DNA of 64,000 nucleotides from Clostridia bacterium. Lineage in GTDB: Bacteria; Bacillota; Clostridia; Oscillospirales; CAG-272. The notes below the pieces were generated by a model. It ran no database searches, was not told the origin of the DNA, and was given only the letters and a program-made list of their open reading frames with translations. The translations under genes and the position numbers were made by a program. How positions within the stretch are numbered: the first letter of the stretch is position 1; the number at the start of each line of letters is the position of its first letter. The stretch spans positions 62,001-126,000 of the forward strand of contig JAGASS010000033.1 in NCBI GenBank assembly GCA_017621655.1. Direction: 5' to 3'. Shown piece by piece: positions 26,724-35,242 of this stretch.

Positions 26724-27503
26724 TTATGGCTCAAAGCTTTCGAAAATATAGGTTCTGTAATGCTTCTTTGAATTGTTCAGATCGCTCTCGCTTTTGATCG
26801 TCCAGCAGACCATATGTGCGCCGAGAAGCGCACAGAGGCGAAGTGAGAGGTTCTTATAATTATGTTCATAAGCGATAAAATGCGGACGGGACAAAAAGTT
26901 GAGAAGCAGATGGCGCAGCAGCTTATAAAGAAGTCCCTTTTTATTGTCGCGCTTTCCGAATGCGGTCGAAAGCTGACCGCGGATCACCTTCGGACGGTGC
27001 TTTTTGAACCAGCGAACGTACAAAGGGTTAAAGGACTCGATACAGTAGATACCGTCGTAATCGTCAAGAAGCTCTGCGGCTTTTTCGCAGACCTCAACAT
27101 CCGAGCTTTCGCCCTTTATCTCTGCAACGAGAGGGACCTTTCCTCCGATGATTCCGAGTACCTCCTTGAAGGTCGGAACACCGATCGCTTTCAGCTCTGC
27201 GGCGGTAAGCTCCGACACCTTTTTATCGACCCCGAACACTCTTTTGAGTGTGTAGTCGTGGTTAATAACGGCGACCTTGTCGCTCGAAAGCTGAATATCA
27301 AGCTCGATTCCGTATCCAAGCTCAACTGCCTTTTCGAAGGCAGAAAGCGTATTTTCCTTAATCTCACCGCCGTGAAAGCCGCGGTGAGCGATATACTTTC
27401 CGTCAAACGCCGCCGCTTTGCGTCCGTTCGCAGGGCAGATCGCGAAGAAATATAAAAATACGAGTAAGCCGATAACGGCAAGAGTAATATAAAGTGCTAT
27501 CAT
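26724..27503 (-). CDS. Glycerophosphodiester phosphodiesterase family protein
   Basis: A 259-residue protein of the GDPD TIM-barrel family, which hydrolyses glycerophosphodiesters to glycerol 3-phosphate and an alcohol. An N-terminal membrane helix (about 3-24) anchors it. Catalytic and metal motifs are visible in IAHRGFHGGEIKENTLSAFE, ELDIQLSSDK and VINHDYTLKR. It is likely a membrane-bound, outward-facing or cytoplasmic-face enzyme acting on phospholipid or teichoic-acid breakdown products. It is the last gene of the DUF1934-to-GDPD operon and starts two bases after the MFS stop. Confidence 0.9.
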   Translation of the reverse strand: MIALYITLAVIGLLVFLYFFAICPANGRKAAAFDGKYIAHRGFHGGEIKENTLSAFEKAVELGYGIELDIQLSSDKVAVINHDYTLKRVFGVDKKVSELTAAELKAIGVPTFKEVLGIIGGKVPLVAEIKGESSDVEVCEKAAELLDDYDGIYCIESFNPLYVRWFKKHRPKVIRGQLSTAFGKRDNKKGLLYKLLRHLLLNFLSRPHFIAYEHNYKNLSLRLCALLGAHMVCWTIKSESDLNNSKKHYRTYIFESFEP

Positions 27504-27505
27504 GA

Positions 27506-29056
27506 TCAGTCATCCACGCTAAGATTTTCAAGAATTGATTTTTTCGATTCGAATTTGCTGTCACCGTGCTTAACGAAGAGCATCGTGACAATTGCAAGAC
27601 CCGAGAATACAGCGGCATACGGGAACAGTACGGTCTCTGCTATACTGTCCATCAGGATTCCCGAGAAGAACGGCGTTATCATCTGCGCCGCCATAGATGC
27701 CGTATAGTAGTAACCCGTATACTTACCGATGTCGGAGCCGGAGCACATCTCGACTGCCATCGGGAAGGAGTTGACGTTTATCGTTGCCCATCCTATTCCT
27801 GCAAGCACGAACATTACGTTCATCAGTATTGCAGGCGAAGATGCGTCCATAAAGGATGCGGCGGTAAAGGCGCCTGTCAGCATTACGACACCGCCTATGA
27901 TCGTCTTCTTTCTTCCGATCTTAGAGGCAATAAGACCTGCAGGCAGATACGATGCGATAGCCGCCGCCTGTGCAATCATCATCGTAAGGTTATAGTCCTT
28001 ATTCAAAATATTCGTCGCATATACGGCGTATTTCGAGGTAACGGCGTTATATCCGAAATACCAAAGAGCAACAGAAAGCAAAATGAAGATAAGCGAGGTC
28101 TTCTCCGACTTTGTCATCTTTCGTTTTTCGGATTCACGCTCCGTCTCTTCCTCAATATGATATTTTATACTGTCGTTACGCATTTCCTCTGCCCATTTTT
28201 TCTCCTTGACAGTAAGAAGAAAAATGATGAGGGAAACTATCATAACCGCCGCTATAACGCCATAGTAAACGGTATAGCTCATAAGCTGATTCTTTACGCT
28301 TGACGTCGCAAGCACTATGCCGAGGAGGAGCACGATTATACCGCCCGCGTTACCCATCAGGTTAATTATCGCGTTGGCTTTACTTCTCAGCGGCTTTATT
28401 GTCACATCGGGCATAAGCGCTACCGCAGGTGAACGGAATATCGACATTGAAACAAGAAGCGCAAGCAAAAGAACTATAAACAATATAAGCTCAGTCGAGT
28501 TTTCGGCTGTCTTTTCGGCAACGTAGGCACGTCTTGCGGGCGCTACGTACTGCGTATAAAGGTTTTCCTTACTACCATCCTTTTCGGCATCGTCGCTCCT
28601 TACCGCCATAAATGCTTCCTTGCTTTCAAAGACCTCGGAAAGCACGAATTCCTTACCGTCAGGCGTGCGAAGCTGTCTATCGGACTGCGAATCGTAGATC
28701 ACGCTGAGTGCCGCGGGATCGTCTATCTTCGATACCTCGGATATGTTTTTGAGCTGAGCGTTATCGACCATCGAAAGTCCCATAAGAAGAACGGCCGCCA
28801 AAATCGTGCCGACGAGTATGAACGGCGTTCTCTTACCGCGCTTGCCCTTATGCTTATCCGATATTGCTCCGAAGATCGGAAGGAGCAGCACCGCGACGAC
28901 GTTATCAAGAGCCATTATGACACCCGACCACGTCTGCGACATACCGAATTTATTTGTCAGTATTACGGGGATCGTTGCATCGTATGCCTGCCAGAATGCC
29001 GTAATCAGAAAAAATGCAAATCCGCACAGAAGCGTGCGCTTGTAATTCAGCTTCAT
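27506..29056 (-). CDS. MFS transporter, sugar-transporter-like
   Basis: A 516-residue protein with about twelve membrane helices. The conserved first-loop motif between helices 2 and 3 reads GAISDKHKGKRGKRTPFILVG, a form typical of the SLC45/GPH-like sugar carriers. An unusually long external loop of about 90 residues lies between helices 3 and 5 (around 105-190, with VIYDSQSDRQLRTPDGKEF). Substrate is unknown. It overlaps gtrA by four bases (ATGA). Its operon partners are cell-envelope-related (GtrA, GDPD), so a lipid or glycan substrate is conceivable, but that is inference. Confidence 0.8.
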   Translation of the reverse strand: MKLNYKRTLLCGFAFFLITAFWQAYDATIPVILTNKFGMSQTWSGVIMALDNVVAVLLLPIFGAISDKHKGKRGKRTPFILVGTILAAVLLMGLSMVDNAQLKNISEVSKIDDPAALSVIYDSQSDRQLRTPDGKEFVLSEVFESKEAFMAVRSDDAEKDGSKENLYTQYVAPARRAYVAEKTAENSTELILFIVLLLALLVSMSIFRSPAVALMPDVTIKPLRSKANAIINLMGNAGGIIVLLLGIVLATSSVKNQLMSYTVYYGVIAAVMIVSLIIFLLTVKEKKWAEEMRNDSIKYHIEEETERESEKRKMTKSEKTSLIFILLSVALWYFGYNAVTSKYAVYATNILNKDYNLTMMIAQAAAIASYLPAGLIASKIGRKKTIIGGVVMLTGAFTAASFMDASSPAILMNVMFVLAGIGWATINVNSFPMAVEMCSGSDIGKYTGYYYTASMAAQMITPFFSGILMDSIAETVLFPYAAVFSGLAIVTMLFVKHGDSKFESKKSILENLSVDD

Positions 29057-29466
29057 AGTTTATCCGCCTTTTCTTTTTTTGAAAATATCAGCTTCCCGAG
29101 GAAGTAGTTGGTTATTACTACGATAACCGACGCCGCGATCTTCGTAACAGTCTTATCAAGCGACATTATATCAACGGCAAGAATGAATATGCCCTCCTGC
29201 ATAAACAGCGACAGCAGTCGGCTGAAAACGAATGCGAAGAATTCCGCCAAGACCGCCATTACACCGCTTCGCTTGCTTTCAAACACGAATATTTTATTAA
29301 CGGCGTAGGCAAATACTACTGCGCCGCACCACGCGGCGATATTTGCAATATGGTGATTTGTGACCTTGTATAACACAAACGATATTACAAAGTCAACGAC
29401 CGTAGTCATCACACCGAATATCAGATATTTAATCTGCGTTTTATACTTATTTAAGATGCTTATCAT
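29053..29466 (-). CDS. GtrA family membrane protein
   Basis: A 137-residue protein with four membrane helices. The family pattern is clear: KYLIFGVMTTVVDFVISFVLY, the middle AAWCGAVVFAYAVNKIFVFES and the C-terminal NYFLGKLIFSKKE. GtrA-like proteins are thought to help flip polyprenyl-phosphate-linked sugars across the membrane for cell-surface polysaccharide modification. It overlaps both neighbours by four bases (ATGA junctions with the RNase M5-like gene and the MFS gene), so it is translationally coupled. Confidence 0.88.
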   Translation of the reverse strand: MISILNKYKTQIKYLIFGVMTTVVDFVISFVLYKVTNHHIANIAAWCGAVVFAYAVNKIFVFESKRSGVMAVLAEFFAFVFSRLLSLFMQEGIFILAVDIMSLDKTVTKIAASVIVVITNYFLGKLIFSKKEKADKL

Positions 29467-30053
29467 TTATCTATCTCGTTTATTATTTCCTTGTAGCGAT
29501 CGTAGTCATACAGCATATTGATCGCTTCGAGAAGCGAATTAGTCGATATGTTATCGGGAAGCGAGCATTTTTTACATAGCTTTCTTCTTTTTTCAGAGCT
29601 TCCCTCGTTTCCAAGAAGACCGTCGCAAAACAGGTCCGTTTTGGTCACTTTACGGGCGTTTTTCTGCGTTTTTTGTACCAAAAACGGCTCGAAAAGCGAA
29701 CGCAAAAGCGTCGTATCCATTCCCTCGACCCCAAGAAGTCCTTCCTTTGACGCTTCATCCTTACGCTTCTCCTTGCCCTCTATCTTCGGGATATAAAGAT
29801 GCGTAAGCTGATCTGACGGTATGAGCGAGCGAAGGTGATTCCTTATTACAAGACCTCCGCCGTCGCTATCGGTAAGAACGATGAGTCCGCGCTCCTTTGC
29901 GATATTTTTCAGCATTTCGCGCTTCTTTTCGTCCTTGAAGATACCGAAGCCGTTAAGACAGATTATTTCGCTTTCAATAATTGACGAAAGCTTTATTTTA
30001 TCGTACTTTCCTTCGACGATCACCGGACTTACGAGCTTCAGCTTTGCGTTCAC
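29463..30053 (-). CDS. RNase M5-like Toprim protein (DUF4093)
   Basis: A 196-residue protein with an N-terminal Toprim domain: PVIVEGKYDK supplies the catalytic Glu and VLTDSDGGG the DxD metal motif. The C-terminal DUF4093 part has GNEGSSEKRRKL and LPDNISTNSLLEAINML. Relatives are ribonuclease M5, which matures 5S rRNA. The start is a GTG at 30053 that lies inside the upstream membrane-protein gene (56-base overlap); GAGGAA is close before it, and the only in-frame later candidates would trim the Toprim motif. In B. subtilis rnmV has other neighbours; here it sits in an operon with holA. Family firm, substrate inferred. Confidence 0.78.
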   Translation of the reverse strand: MNAKLKLVSPVIVEGKYDKIKLSSIIESEIICLNGFGIFKDEKKREMLKNIAKERGLIVLTDSDGGGLVIRNHLRSLIPSDQLTHLYIPKIEGKEKRKDEASKEGLLGVEGMDTTLLRSLFEPFLVQKTQKNARKVTKTDLFCDGLLGNEGSSEKRRKLCKKCSLPDNISTNSLLEAINMLYDYDRYKEIINEIDK

Positions 30054-30573
30054 GTTCCTCTTCTTCCTTTTTGAGTTTTTTGACTATATAGACCGTTGCG
30101 CCTATCGACGCTCCCGTTATCACTACCGATATAATAAGCGGAACAGCGTGCGGGGTGCCACTTCCGACGCCCGTTGCGGAAATAAACGACACGATCGGCA
30201 GAATAAATACCGATATGAGCATATCGAAAAATCCGTCCTCAAGCACGCTTGTCGTTCCGCTTGCTATAACTATTCCGTAGCTGACCGACGCAAGTCCGAA
30301 GAGAAGCGAAAAGGCAAGCGTTACGAATGTCTTGTTATACATTGCCGCAAGAACGATAGTAGCAGCAACAACTATCAGCGTCATCCATCCGAGGACAACT
30401 CCGGGCGCTCTGCTGTAAGCAATATCGGTTGTACTGAGTGACTGATATATGACTGACAATATCATGATTGAAAGTGACGGCGCGATCATGACCGCCGTTA
30501 TCAGATTATCCTTCAGCGCGCGGTCAAAGCGTTCTATACGCTGAATTTCCTTATCTCTTTGTTTTTTATTCAT
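29998..30573 (-). CDS. Four-helix membrane protein of unknown function
   Basis: A 191-residue protein with a charged N-terminus, about four to five hydrophobic segments (25-45, 60-82, 85-107, 115-135, 150-170) and a very basic, glutamate-rich cytoplasmic tail. No family recognised. It starts 14 bp after the holA stop with GGAGAG upstream, and its 3' end overlaps the RNase M5-like gene by 56 bases, an unusually long overlap. The charged tail lies entirely within that overlap, so the tail may have arisen by stop-codon loss into the next gene. Confidence 0.7.
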   Translation of the reverse strand: MNKKQRDKEIQRIERFDRALKDNLITAVMIAPSLSIMILSVIYQSLSTTDIAYSRAPGVVLGWMTLIVVAATIVLAAMYNKTFVTLAFSLLFGLASVSYGIVIASGTTSVLEDGFFDMLISVFILPIVSFISATGVGSGTPHAVPLIISVVITGASIGATVYIVKKLKKEEEERERKAEARKSGDRRRKVR

Positions 30574-30587
30574 GGGGCTATCTCTCC

Positions 30588-31610
30588 TTATCTTCTCGTC
30601 GTTTCAACAACGAGCCGTTCGAGAACAACGTAATTATCAAGCTTTGAGGATTTTATCATCAGATCCGCCTCGTAGCACTTTTCGGTAAGCTCACGAAGGC
30701 GCTTTACCGTCGTGCGCGACGCGCTCTTTGCGTAAAGAGACGCCTTATATTCGTGGAACTTGAGCTTCTTTGCGATCTCGGACAGCGGTATTGCGTTTTC
30801 GGTAGAATACTTGATTATCTCAAGGTCGCATATAACTCTCGATATGCTTCCGAGTATTATCTCGGGCTTTTCCTTCTGCTTTTTCATTTCGCCGAGGACC
30901 GAGAACGCCTTTTGAGCGTCTAGGTCAAGAATTGCGTTTGCGAAATCAAAGGCGGCTATCTCTTTTCTTTCACCGCAGACCGTCAATACGTCCTCAAGCG
31001 TCAGCTTTTCTCTGCCATGCGTTTTGAGGTAGCAGGAGAGCTTATCTATCTCGTTTGAAAGTGCGTACATATCGCATCCGCATCTGTCGATAAGCAAGGT
31101 TACGGTATCGGGCGGCGCAATTATCAGCTCCGAAGCGAAATGCTTTGCGACCCACGCAGCCAGACGCGCTGGTGTTTCCTTTTCAAACACGACGGGAGTA
31201 AGCAGCTCGCTTAATAGCTTGAATTCCTTTGACGGCGCTTTTTTTGTGCCTATCTCAAATTCGTCCGGCTCGGTATAAATAACCAGGATATTATATTCGT
31301 ATTCGGGAAGGCGGCGCAAGACCGAAGCAAGCGCCTCAAGGTCGCTTTCCGACATTGACGAAATATATATGGAATTTACCTCGATAAGCTTTCTTTCAGC
31401 CATCATAGGCAGCGCTTCTATCGCGGCAAAAAGGCGCTCGGGGGAATAATTTTCGCCCGAGAACACTATATAGTTAAAGACGTCACCCTCGTCAACTGCC
31501 GTTTTGCGAAGCGTTGACAGGTAGTGTCTTTTCAGGTAGTCCTCTTCTCCGCAGAAGAGGTAGCCGCCCTTGAGCTTCTTCAGCTCTGTGCGAAATTCGT
31601 TCGGCGTCAT
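30588..31610 (-). CDS. holA: DNA polymerase III subunit delta
   Basis: The clamp-loader subunit that opens the beta sliding clamp. The 340-residue length fits the family. N-terminal GGYLFCGEEDYLKRHYLSTLR is the typical degenerate P-loop region, and the middle RCGCDMYALSNEIDKL and C-terminal helical bundle (ILGSISRVICDLEIIKY... to VVLERLVVE) match the family. Its start overlaps the DUF1934 stop (ATGA). In Bacillota holA is often beside comEC; in this genome comEC lies elsewhere (9.7 kb). Confidence 0.92.
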   Translation of the reverse strand: MTPNEFRTELKKLKGGYLFCGEEDYLKRHYLSTLRKTAVDEGDVFNYIVFSGENYSPERLFAAIEALPMMAERKLIEVNSIYISSMSESDLEALASVLRRLPEYEYNILVIYTEPDEFEIGTKKAPSKEFKLLSELLTPVVFEKETPARLAAWVAKHFASELIIAPPDTVTLLIDRCGCDMYALSNEIDKLSCYLKTHGREKLTLEDVLTVCGERKEIAAFDFANAILDLDAQKAFSVLGEMKKQKEKPEIILGSISRVICDLEIIKYSTENAIPLSEIAKKLKFHEYKASLYAKSASRTTVKRLRELTEKCYEADLMIKSSKLDNYVVLERLVVETTRR

Positions 31611-32119
31611 ATCGGTGTCACCTTGATAAACAGCTTATTTCTTTCGGTGTTTACGCCTCTTATCTCGATGCAGTAATCGAGAAGGATCGCGCCGCCCTTT
31701 TCGGTGACGGTATTTCCGACCTTCCTCGTATTGACCGTAAATTCGACAGGCATATACGGCGTTTCGTAACTGCATCTCTGGCGCTTATTTACAGGGTCGA
31801 AGCAGAATGCGGCGCTGAGCTCTCCGCTTCTCGTCATAGTAACGGTCTCTTTATTTTTAATTTCAAATATAAGCGTCGTAACGCAATCAAGCCCGATCTC
31901 GTCGGGTTCCTTGTACGATATATACGCTTTCCCGTTTTCCTCGCGGTATTCGCCGCGCACGGTGTATTCTATCACCTCGTCGCATTCCTCATTCATCATT
32001 TCGTAAGGAAGGCGCTCGCCGTTATCCGCTCGGAAATATCCGTCCTTTAAGGTTGAGGTGTACTTTTCGGCAAGAGCCAGGTCTGTTACCGTTGATTTGA
32101 TCTTGATTTTTACGTCCAC
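31607..32119 (-). CDS. DUF1934 (YwiB-like) beta-barrel protein
   Basis: A 170-residue protein with the DUF1934 layout: an N-terminal strand VKIKIKSTVTD, the central VIEYTVRGEYREENGKAYISYKE, and C-terminal YETPYMPVEFTVNTRKVGN followed by GGAILLDYCIEIRG. The fold resembles lipocalin-like barrels, and the function is not known. It is the first gene of a seven-gene minus-strand operon, with a consensus promoter about 38 bp upstream. Confidence 0.8.
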   Translation of the reverse strand: MDVKIKIKSTVTDLALAEKYTSTLKDGYFRADNGERLPYEMMNEECDEVIEYTVRGEYREENGKAYISYKEPDEIGLDCVTTLIFEIKNKETVTMTRSGELSAAFCFDPVNKRQRCSYETPYMPVEFTVNTRKVGNTVTEKGGAILLDYCIEIRGVNTERNKLFIKVTPI

Positions 32120-32156
32120 AGTTTGATCCGTTTCTTTATATATTTATACAGAGTAA

Positions 32157-32185
32157 AGTATAACATATTAACGCCCGATTGTCAA
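32157..32185 (-). promoter_or_regulatory. Promoter of the DUF1934-holA-GDPD operon
   Basis: TTGACA, a 17-base spacer and TATACT on the minus strand, about 40 bp before the DUF1934 start. Confidence 0.85.
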
Positions 32186-32211
32186 CCACGGTAGTTTTTT
32201 AAGAAAAAATG

Positions 32212-32243
32212 AGTGCCGACGCAAGCTGAATTGCGTCGGCACT
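32212..32243 (-). terminator. Terminator of the second GH2 gene
   Basis: AGTGCCGACGCAA and its perfect complement form a 13-bp stem with a six-base loop. On the minus strand it is followed by CATTTTTT. Confidence 0.88.
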
Positions 32244-32254
32244 GTTTTGCTTTT

Positions 32255-34612
32255 TTATTCGGCTATAATATTTACTGAGTTTTCAAGCTCGCCCGAGGTA
32301 ACTTTAAGAGTAACGTCTGATCCGGCAGTCGTCTTTATAACCGCAAGTGCCTGACCTCTGAAGGTGTGGCAGGTTGACGCGGTATAATCGTCATCACAGC
32401 AGGGACGCGCGCAGAAAATTGCTTCAAGAGAGCCGCCGACAACTTCGGCAGAAAGCGTCTCATCATAATCTCTTATGATATTTCCGTCACAGTCAGTTAC
32501 CGTAATATCAACGTAGATAAGGCGTCTGTCTTCCCAAGTGCAGCCGTTGTTCTCCACGTTCAGAACGAGGTTTGACGGCTTTGAGCAGGTATAAAGCGTT
32601 GCTCTTGACTGTTCCTTACCGTCCTTTATGGCAACTGCGGTTATTGTTCCCTTTTCATATACTGCAGCATCAAGGGTAGCAATTGCTTTGACGGGCTTGG
32701 TTTCGGCTACGAGCTTATCGTTTATGTACCATTTTACCGAGTCGGCTTTGGTATATGCCTCGGCAACAAACGGCTTGCCCTCGTATTCGTCTTCAAAAGT
32801 CCAGGTCTCTTCAACGTCATGCCAATGCCAGCGAGTGCCGTAATGCTGCTTTCCGTAATTCTTCGGATGGGTTACAAAAAGTCTTATAGGGGTATCGTCA
32901 AACCAAACTGCCTCACGGTAATAGGACTGAGGTCTACGCATACCGCAAAGGTCAAGGTCACCTTGGAAACAGCTCTTCCACGGATACTTTATGGGGTGAA
33001 CCTTAGAAACCTCGTCTTCCCAATAGGAAATGCCCATTCCAACCTCTCCGAGATTGTCGATAGCTGTCCAGGTGAAGTCGCCAATGTTATAAGAATTATT
33101 TATAACGTTGTTCCAATAGTCGTAAATATTTGAAGTCGAGCCGATATTCCAGTTTTCCGAACCCCAGATAACCTTGTCGGGATTTGCTTTGTGGAACTGC
33201 TCATATTTCGAATGATAATAGTTGCATCCGATGATATCAAGCGGCGCCTCGATCGGCTTTGTGATCTCGATGATCTTATCGACATCTCCGTTTCCGGTAC
33301 GAGATGCCATATACTCCTTATAATCTTCCGTGTCGATGTCCTCTGAGTGATATTCAGCCAAGGAAATCTTTTGAATTGCGGCGGTTACAAGCTTCGTATC
33401 ATCGTACTTTTTCACCTCAGCAACCATTTCCTTCGAAAGCTCGGCTCCGCCCGAGGTACCGTCGATCTCGTATATCTCGTTTCCTATGGAATAGGAGAGA
33501 ACGCAGGCGTGGTTTCGGTCGCGTCTTACCATAAGGGCGAGATCTTCACGCCATTTGTCAGTAAAGAAAATGTGATAATCGTGTGTAACGAATTTTCTCT
33601 TTCTCCAAACGTCAAACGCCTCGTCCATCAAAAACATTCCAAGCTCATCGCAGGCGTTAAGAAGCGCAAGAGACGGCGGGTTATGTGCAATTCTTACCGC
33701 ATTAAAGCCCGCTTCCTTCAAAAGTCGGATCTTTCTTCTTTCGCTTTCCGCGTATGCCTTTGCGCCCAATGCACCGTGGTCGTGATGAATACATCCGCCT
33801 CTGAGCTTGATACTCTTGCCGTTTACAACAAGACCGTTTTCGACAGAAACCTCGATAGTCTTAATACCAAAATTCTCTACGGTCGTGTCGGTCAAATTGT
33901 TGTTTGTGAAAATCTCTGTTTTCAGCGTGTAAAGATTTGGAGTGTCGACGTCCCAAATCTTCGGATTCGAAAGAGTAAGTCTTGTTTCAAGCTCGTTTTT
34001 GCCCTTTTTAAGATCTACTTCTATTGTATCCGTCAAAACATCATTGCCGTTTTTCTCGCTTACCGTAAAGGCGATCTTAGCAGTAACATCCTCGTCCGAG
34101 CTTACTGTATAGGAGAGCTTGATCTCCGCCGTATCGTCCTTAACCTGAGCAGTTGAAACAAACATGTCCCACGGCTCGATTCTTACAGCACCGCCCTCAT
34201 ACAAAAATACATCGCGATAAAGTCCGGCTCCGCTGTACCAACGGGTAGAGCGATCAAGGGGATTTGTTGTGATCACAAGCTTGTTATTTATGCCGTAAAC
34301 GATGCTATCCGTCAGGTCAACGAGATACGGAGTGTAGCCGTGCGGATGAATTTTAAGAACATTCTCGTTCAAGCTTGTCTCGGAAATGCTGTATGCACCG
34401 TCGACGTGAAGAATGTAGTGCTTGTTTTCTTCAAAGGTCAAAAACTTTGCATACTTTCCGCAACCAAGACGGAAATAACCGTTGTTTGGATCACCGTTTT
34501 CATCTCTTTCTTTAAGAACGGAGTAATCGTGAGGAAGGTCAACGTCTTGATATCCGTTATTTATCGGTATTTCCGTGAACTTCCAGTTTTTGCTGATGCA
34601 GGTTTTAATCAT
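32255..34612 (-). CDS. Glycoside hydrolase family 2 beta-galactosidase-like enzyme
   Basis: A 785-residue GH2 enzyme with no signal peptide. Domains: sugar-binding jelly roll (about 1-160), Ig-like domain (about 165-265), TIM barrel (about 270-560) and C-terminal Ig-like/DUF4982-type domains. The catalytic acid/base is Glu379 in YSIGNEI and the nucleophile Glu486 in WGSEN. The barrel motif RGGCIHHDHGALG precedes them, as in LacZ-like members with an HHD loop. The chosen ATG at 34612 follows CGAAAGGAGC; a longer frame to 34669 would overlap the promoter. It is a single-gene unit with its own promoter and terminator and has only 17 percent-scale resemblance in layout, not sequence, to the shorter GH2 at 5408-7141 (judged by eye, no alignment run). 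Confidence 0.88.
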   Translation of the reverse strand: MIKTCISKNWKFTEIPINNGYQDVDLPHDYSVLKERDENGDPNNGYFRLGCGKYAKFLTFEENKHYILHVDGAYSISETSLNENVLKIHPHGYTPYLVDLTDSIVYGINNKLVITTNPLDRSTRWYSGAGLYRDVFLYEGGAVRIEPWDMFVSTAQVKDDTAEIKLSYTVSSDEDVTAKIAFTVSEKNGNDVLTDTIEVDLKKGKNELETRLTLSNPKIWDVDTPNLYTLKTEIFTNNNLTDTTVENFGIKTIEVSVENGLVVNGKSIKLRGGCIHHDHGALGAKAYAESERRKIRLLKEAGFNAVRIAHNPPSLALLNACDELGMFLMDEAFDVWRKRKFVTHDYHIFFTDKWREDLALMVRRDRNHACVLSYSIGNEIYEIDGTSGGAELSKEMVAEVKKYDDTKLVTAAIQKISLAEYHSEDIDTEDYKEYMASRTGNGDVDKIIEITKPIEAPLDIIGCNYYHSKYEQFHKANPDKVIWGSENWNIGSTSNIYDYWNNVINNSYNIGDFTWTAIDNLGEVGMGISYWEDEVSKVHPIKYPWKSCFQGDLDLCGMRRPQSYYREAVWFDDTPIRLFVTHPKNYGKQHYGTRWHWHDVEETWTFEDEYEGKPFVAEAYTKADSVKWYINDKLVAETKPVKAIATLDAAVYEKGTITAVAIKDGKEQSRATLYTCSKPSNLVLNVENNGCTWEDRRLIYVDITVTDCDGNIIRDYDETLSAEVVGGSLEAIFCARPCCDDDYTASTCHTFRGQALAVIKTTAGSDVTLKVTSGELENSVNIIAE

Positions 34613-34640
34613 ATTGATGCTCCTTTCGCATGTTGATTCC

Positions 34641-34669
34641 ATATTATCATACAAAATAAAAAAAGTCAA
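34641..34669 (-). promoter_or_regulatory. Promoter of the second GH2 gene
   Basis: TTGACT, a 17-base spacer ending in TGA and TAATAT on the minus strand, about 30 bp before the ATG at 34612. Confidence 0.78.
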
Positions 34670-34835
34670 CGAATGTTTTGATAATAATTATAATTTATAA
34701 TTCTGACATTCAAAAAAGCTCGAAAGGTGCATCACTTACCGTATATGGTAAACATCACTTTACGATGTTGTCCGTTCGGAATGCTCCTATATCACATAAT
34801 ATACAAATAACCAACTTGCTTTGTGAAATTTTATG
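34670..34835. other. Intergenic region with two small inverted repeats
   Basis: No gene is visible. The region holds TTACC-GTATAT-GGTAA at 34736-34751 and directly after it ACATC...GATGT at 34752-34768, which could be operator sites or short hairpins. Nothing else stands out. Confidence 0.35.
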
Positions 34836-34864
34836 TTGACAAAGCCAATAAAGGGTGATACAAT
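34836..34864 (+). promoter_or_regulatory. Promoter of the yerC-methyltransferase operon
   Basis: TTGACA, a 17-base spacer and TACAAT, giving a leader of about 78 bp before the start at 34949. Confidence 0.85.
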
Positions 34865-34876
34865 ATGTTAAGGACA

Positions 34877-34906
34877 GGCGCGAACGAGGTCGTTTACCGT
34901 TGCGCC
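34877..34906 (+). promoter_or_regulatory. Leader hairpin of the yerC transcript
   Basis: GGCGC-G-AACG pairs with CGTT-GCGCC with one bulged G, closing a loop, a few bases after the predicted transcription start. No U run follows. It may stabilise the 5' end or be a binding site. Confidence 0.45.
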
Positions 34907-34948
34907 GAATAAAAACATTCGTTAATACAAATAAAACAGGAGGACATT

Positions 34949-35242
34949 ATGTCTGACAAGATCAGAGATGAACAGACTGATTTTCTGTTCAAGGCGATTC
35001 TCTCGCTTAGCGACCTTGACGAGTGCTACGCGTTTTTCGAGGATCTATGTACCGTTTCGGAGATACGTGAAATGGCGAAGCGTCTTACCGCCGCAAGAAT
35101 GCTCAACAAAAACTATATTTATTCCGACATTGCGGAGAAAACGGGACTCAGCACCGCAACCATCAGCCGTGTAAACCGTTGTCTTAAATACGGAAGCGAC
35201 GGATATGCCGCAGTAATTCCGCGCATCGAAAAGCGCAGATGA
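34949..35242 (+). CDS. yerC: YerC/YecD family TrpR-related DNA-binding protein
   Basis: A 97-residue helical protein of the TrpR superfamily. The helix-turn-helix is YSDIAEKTGLSTATISRVNRCL (about 60-82), and the upstream helices LSDLDECYAFFEDLCTVSEIREMAKRL are characteristic of the YerC branch, which is not the tryptophan repressor and has no known ligand. It probably regulates transcription, perhaps its own operon. Preceded by CAGGAGGA; its stop overlaps the methyltransferase start (ATGA), so the two are coupled. Confidence 0.92.
   Translation: MSDKIRDEQTDFLFKAILSLSDLDECYAFFEDLCTVSEIREMAKRLTAARMLNKNYIYSDIAEKTGLSTATISRVNRCLKYGSDGYAAVIPRIEKRR

Noticed and set aside
34612..34669. Longer start for the second GH2 enzyme
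   Set aside because: It overlaps the predicted promoter, whereas ATG 34612 follows a strong ribosome site.
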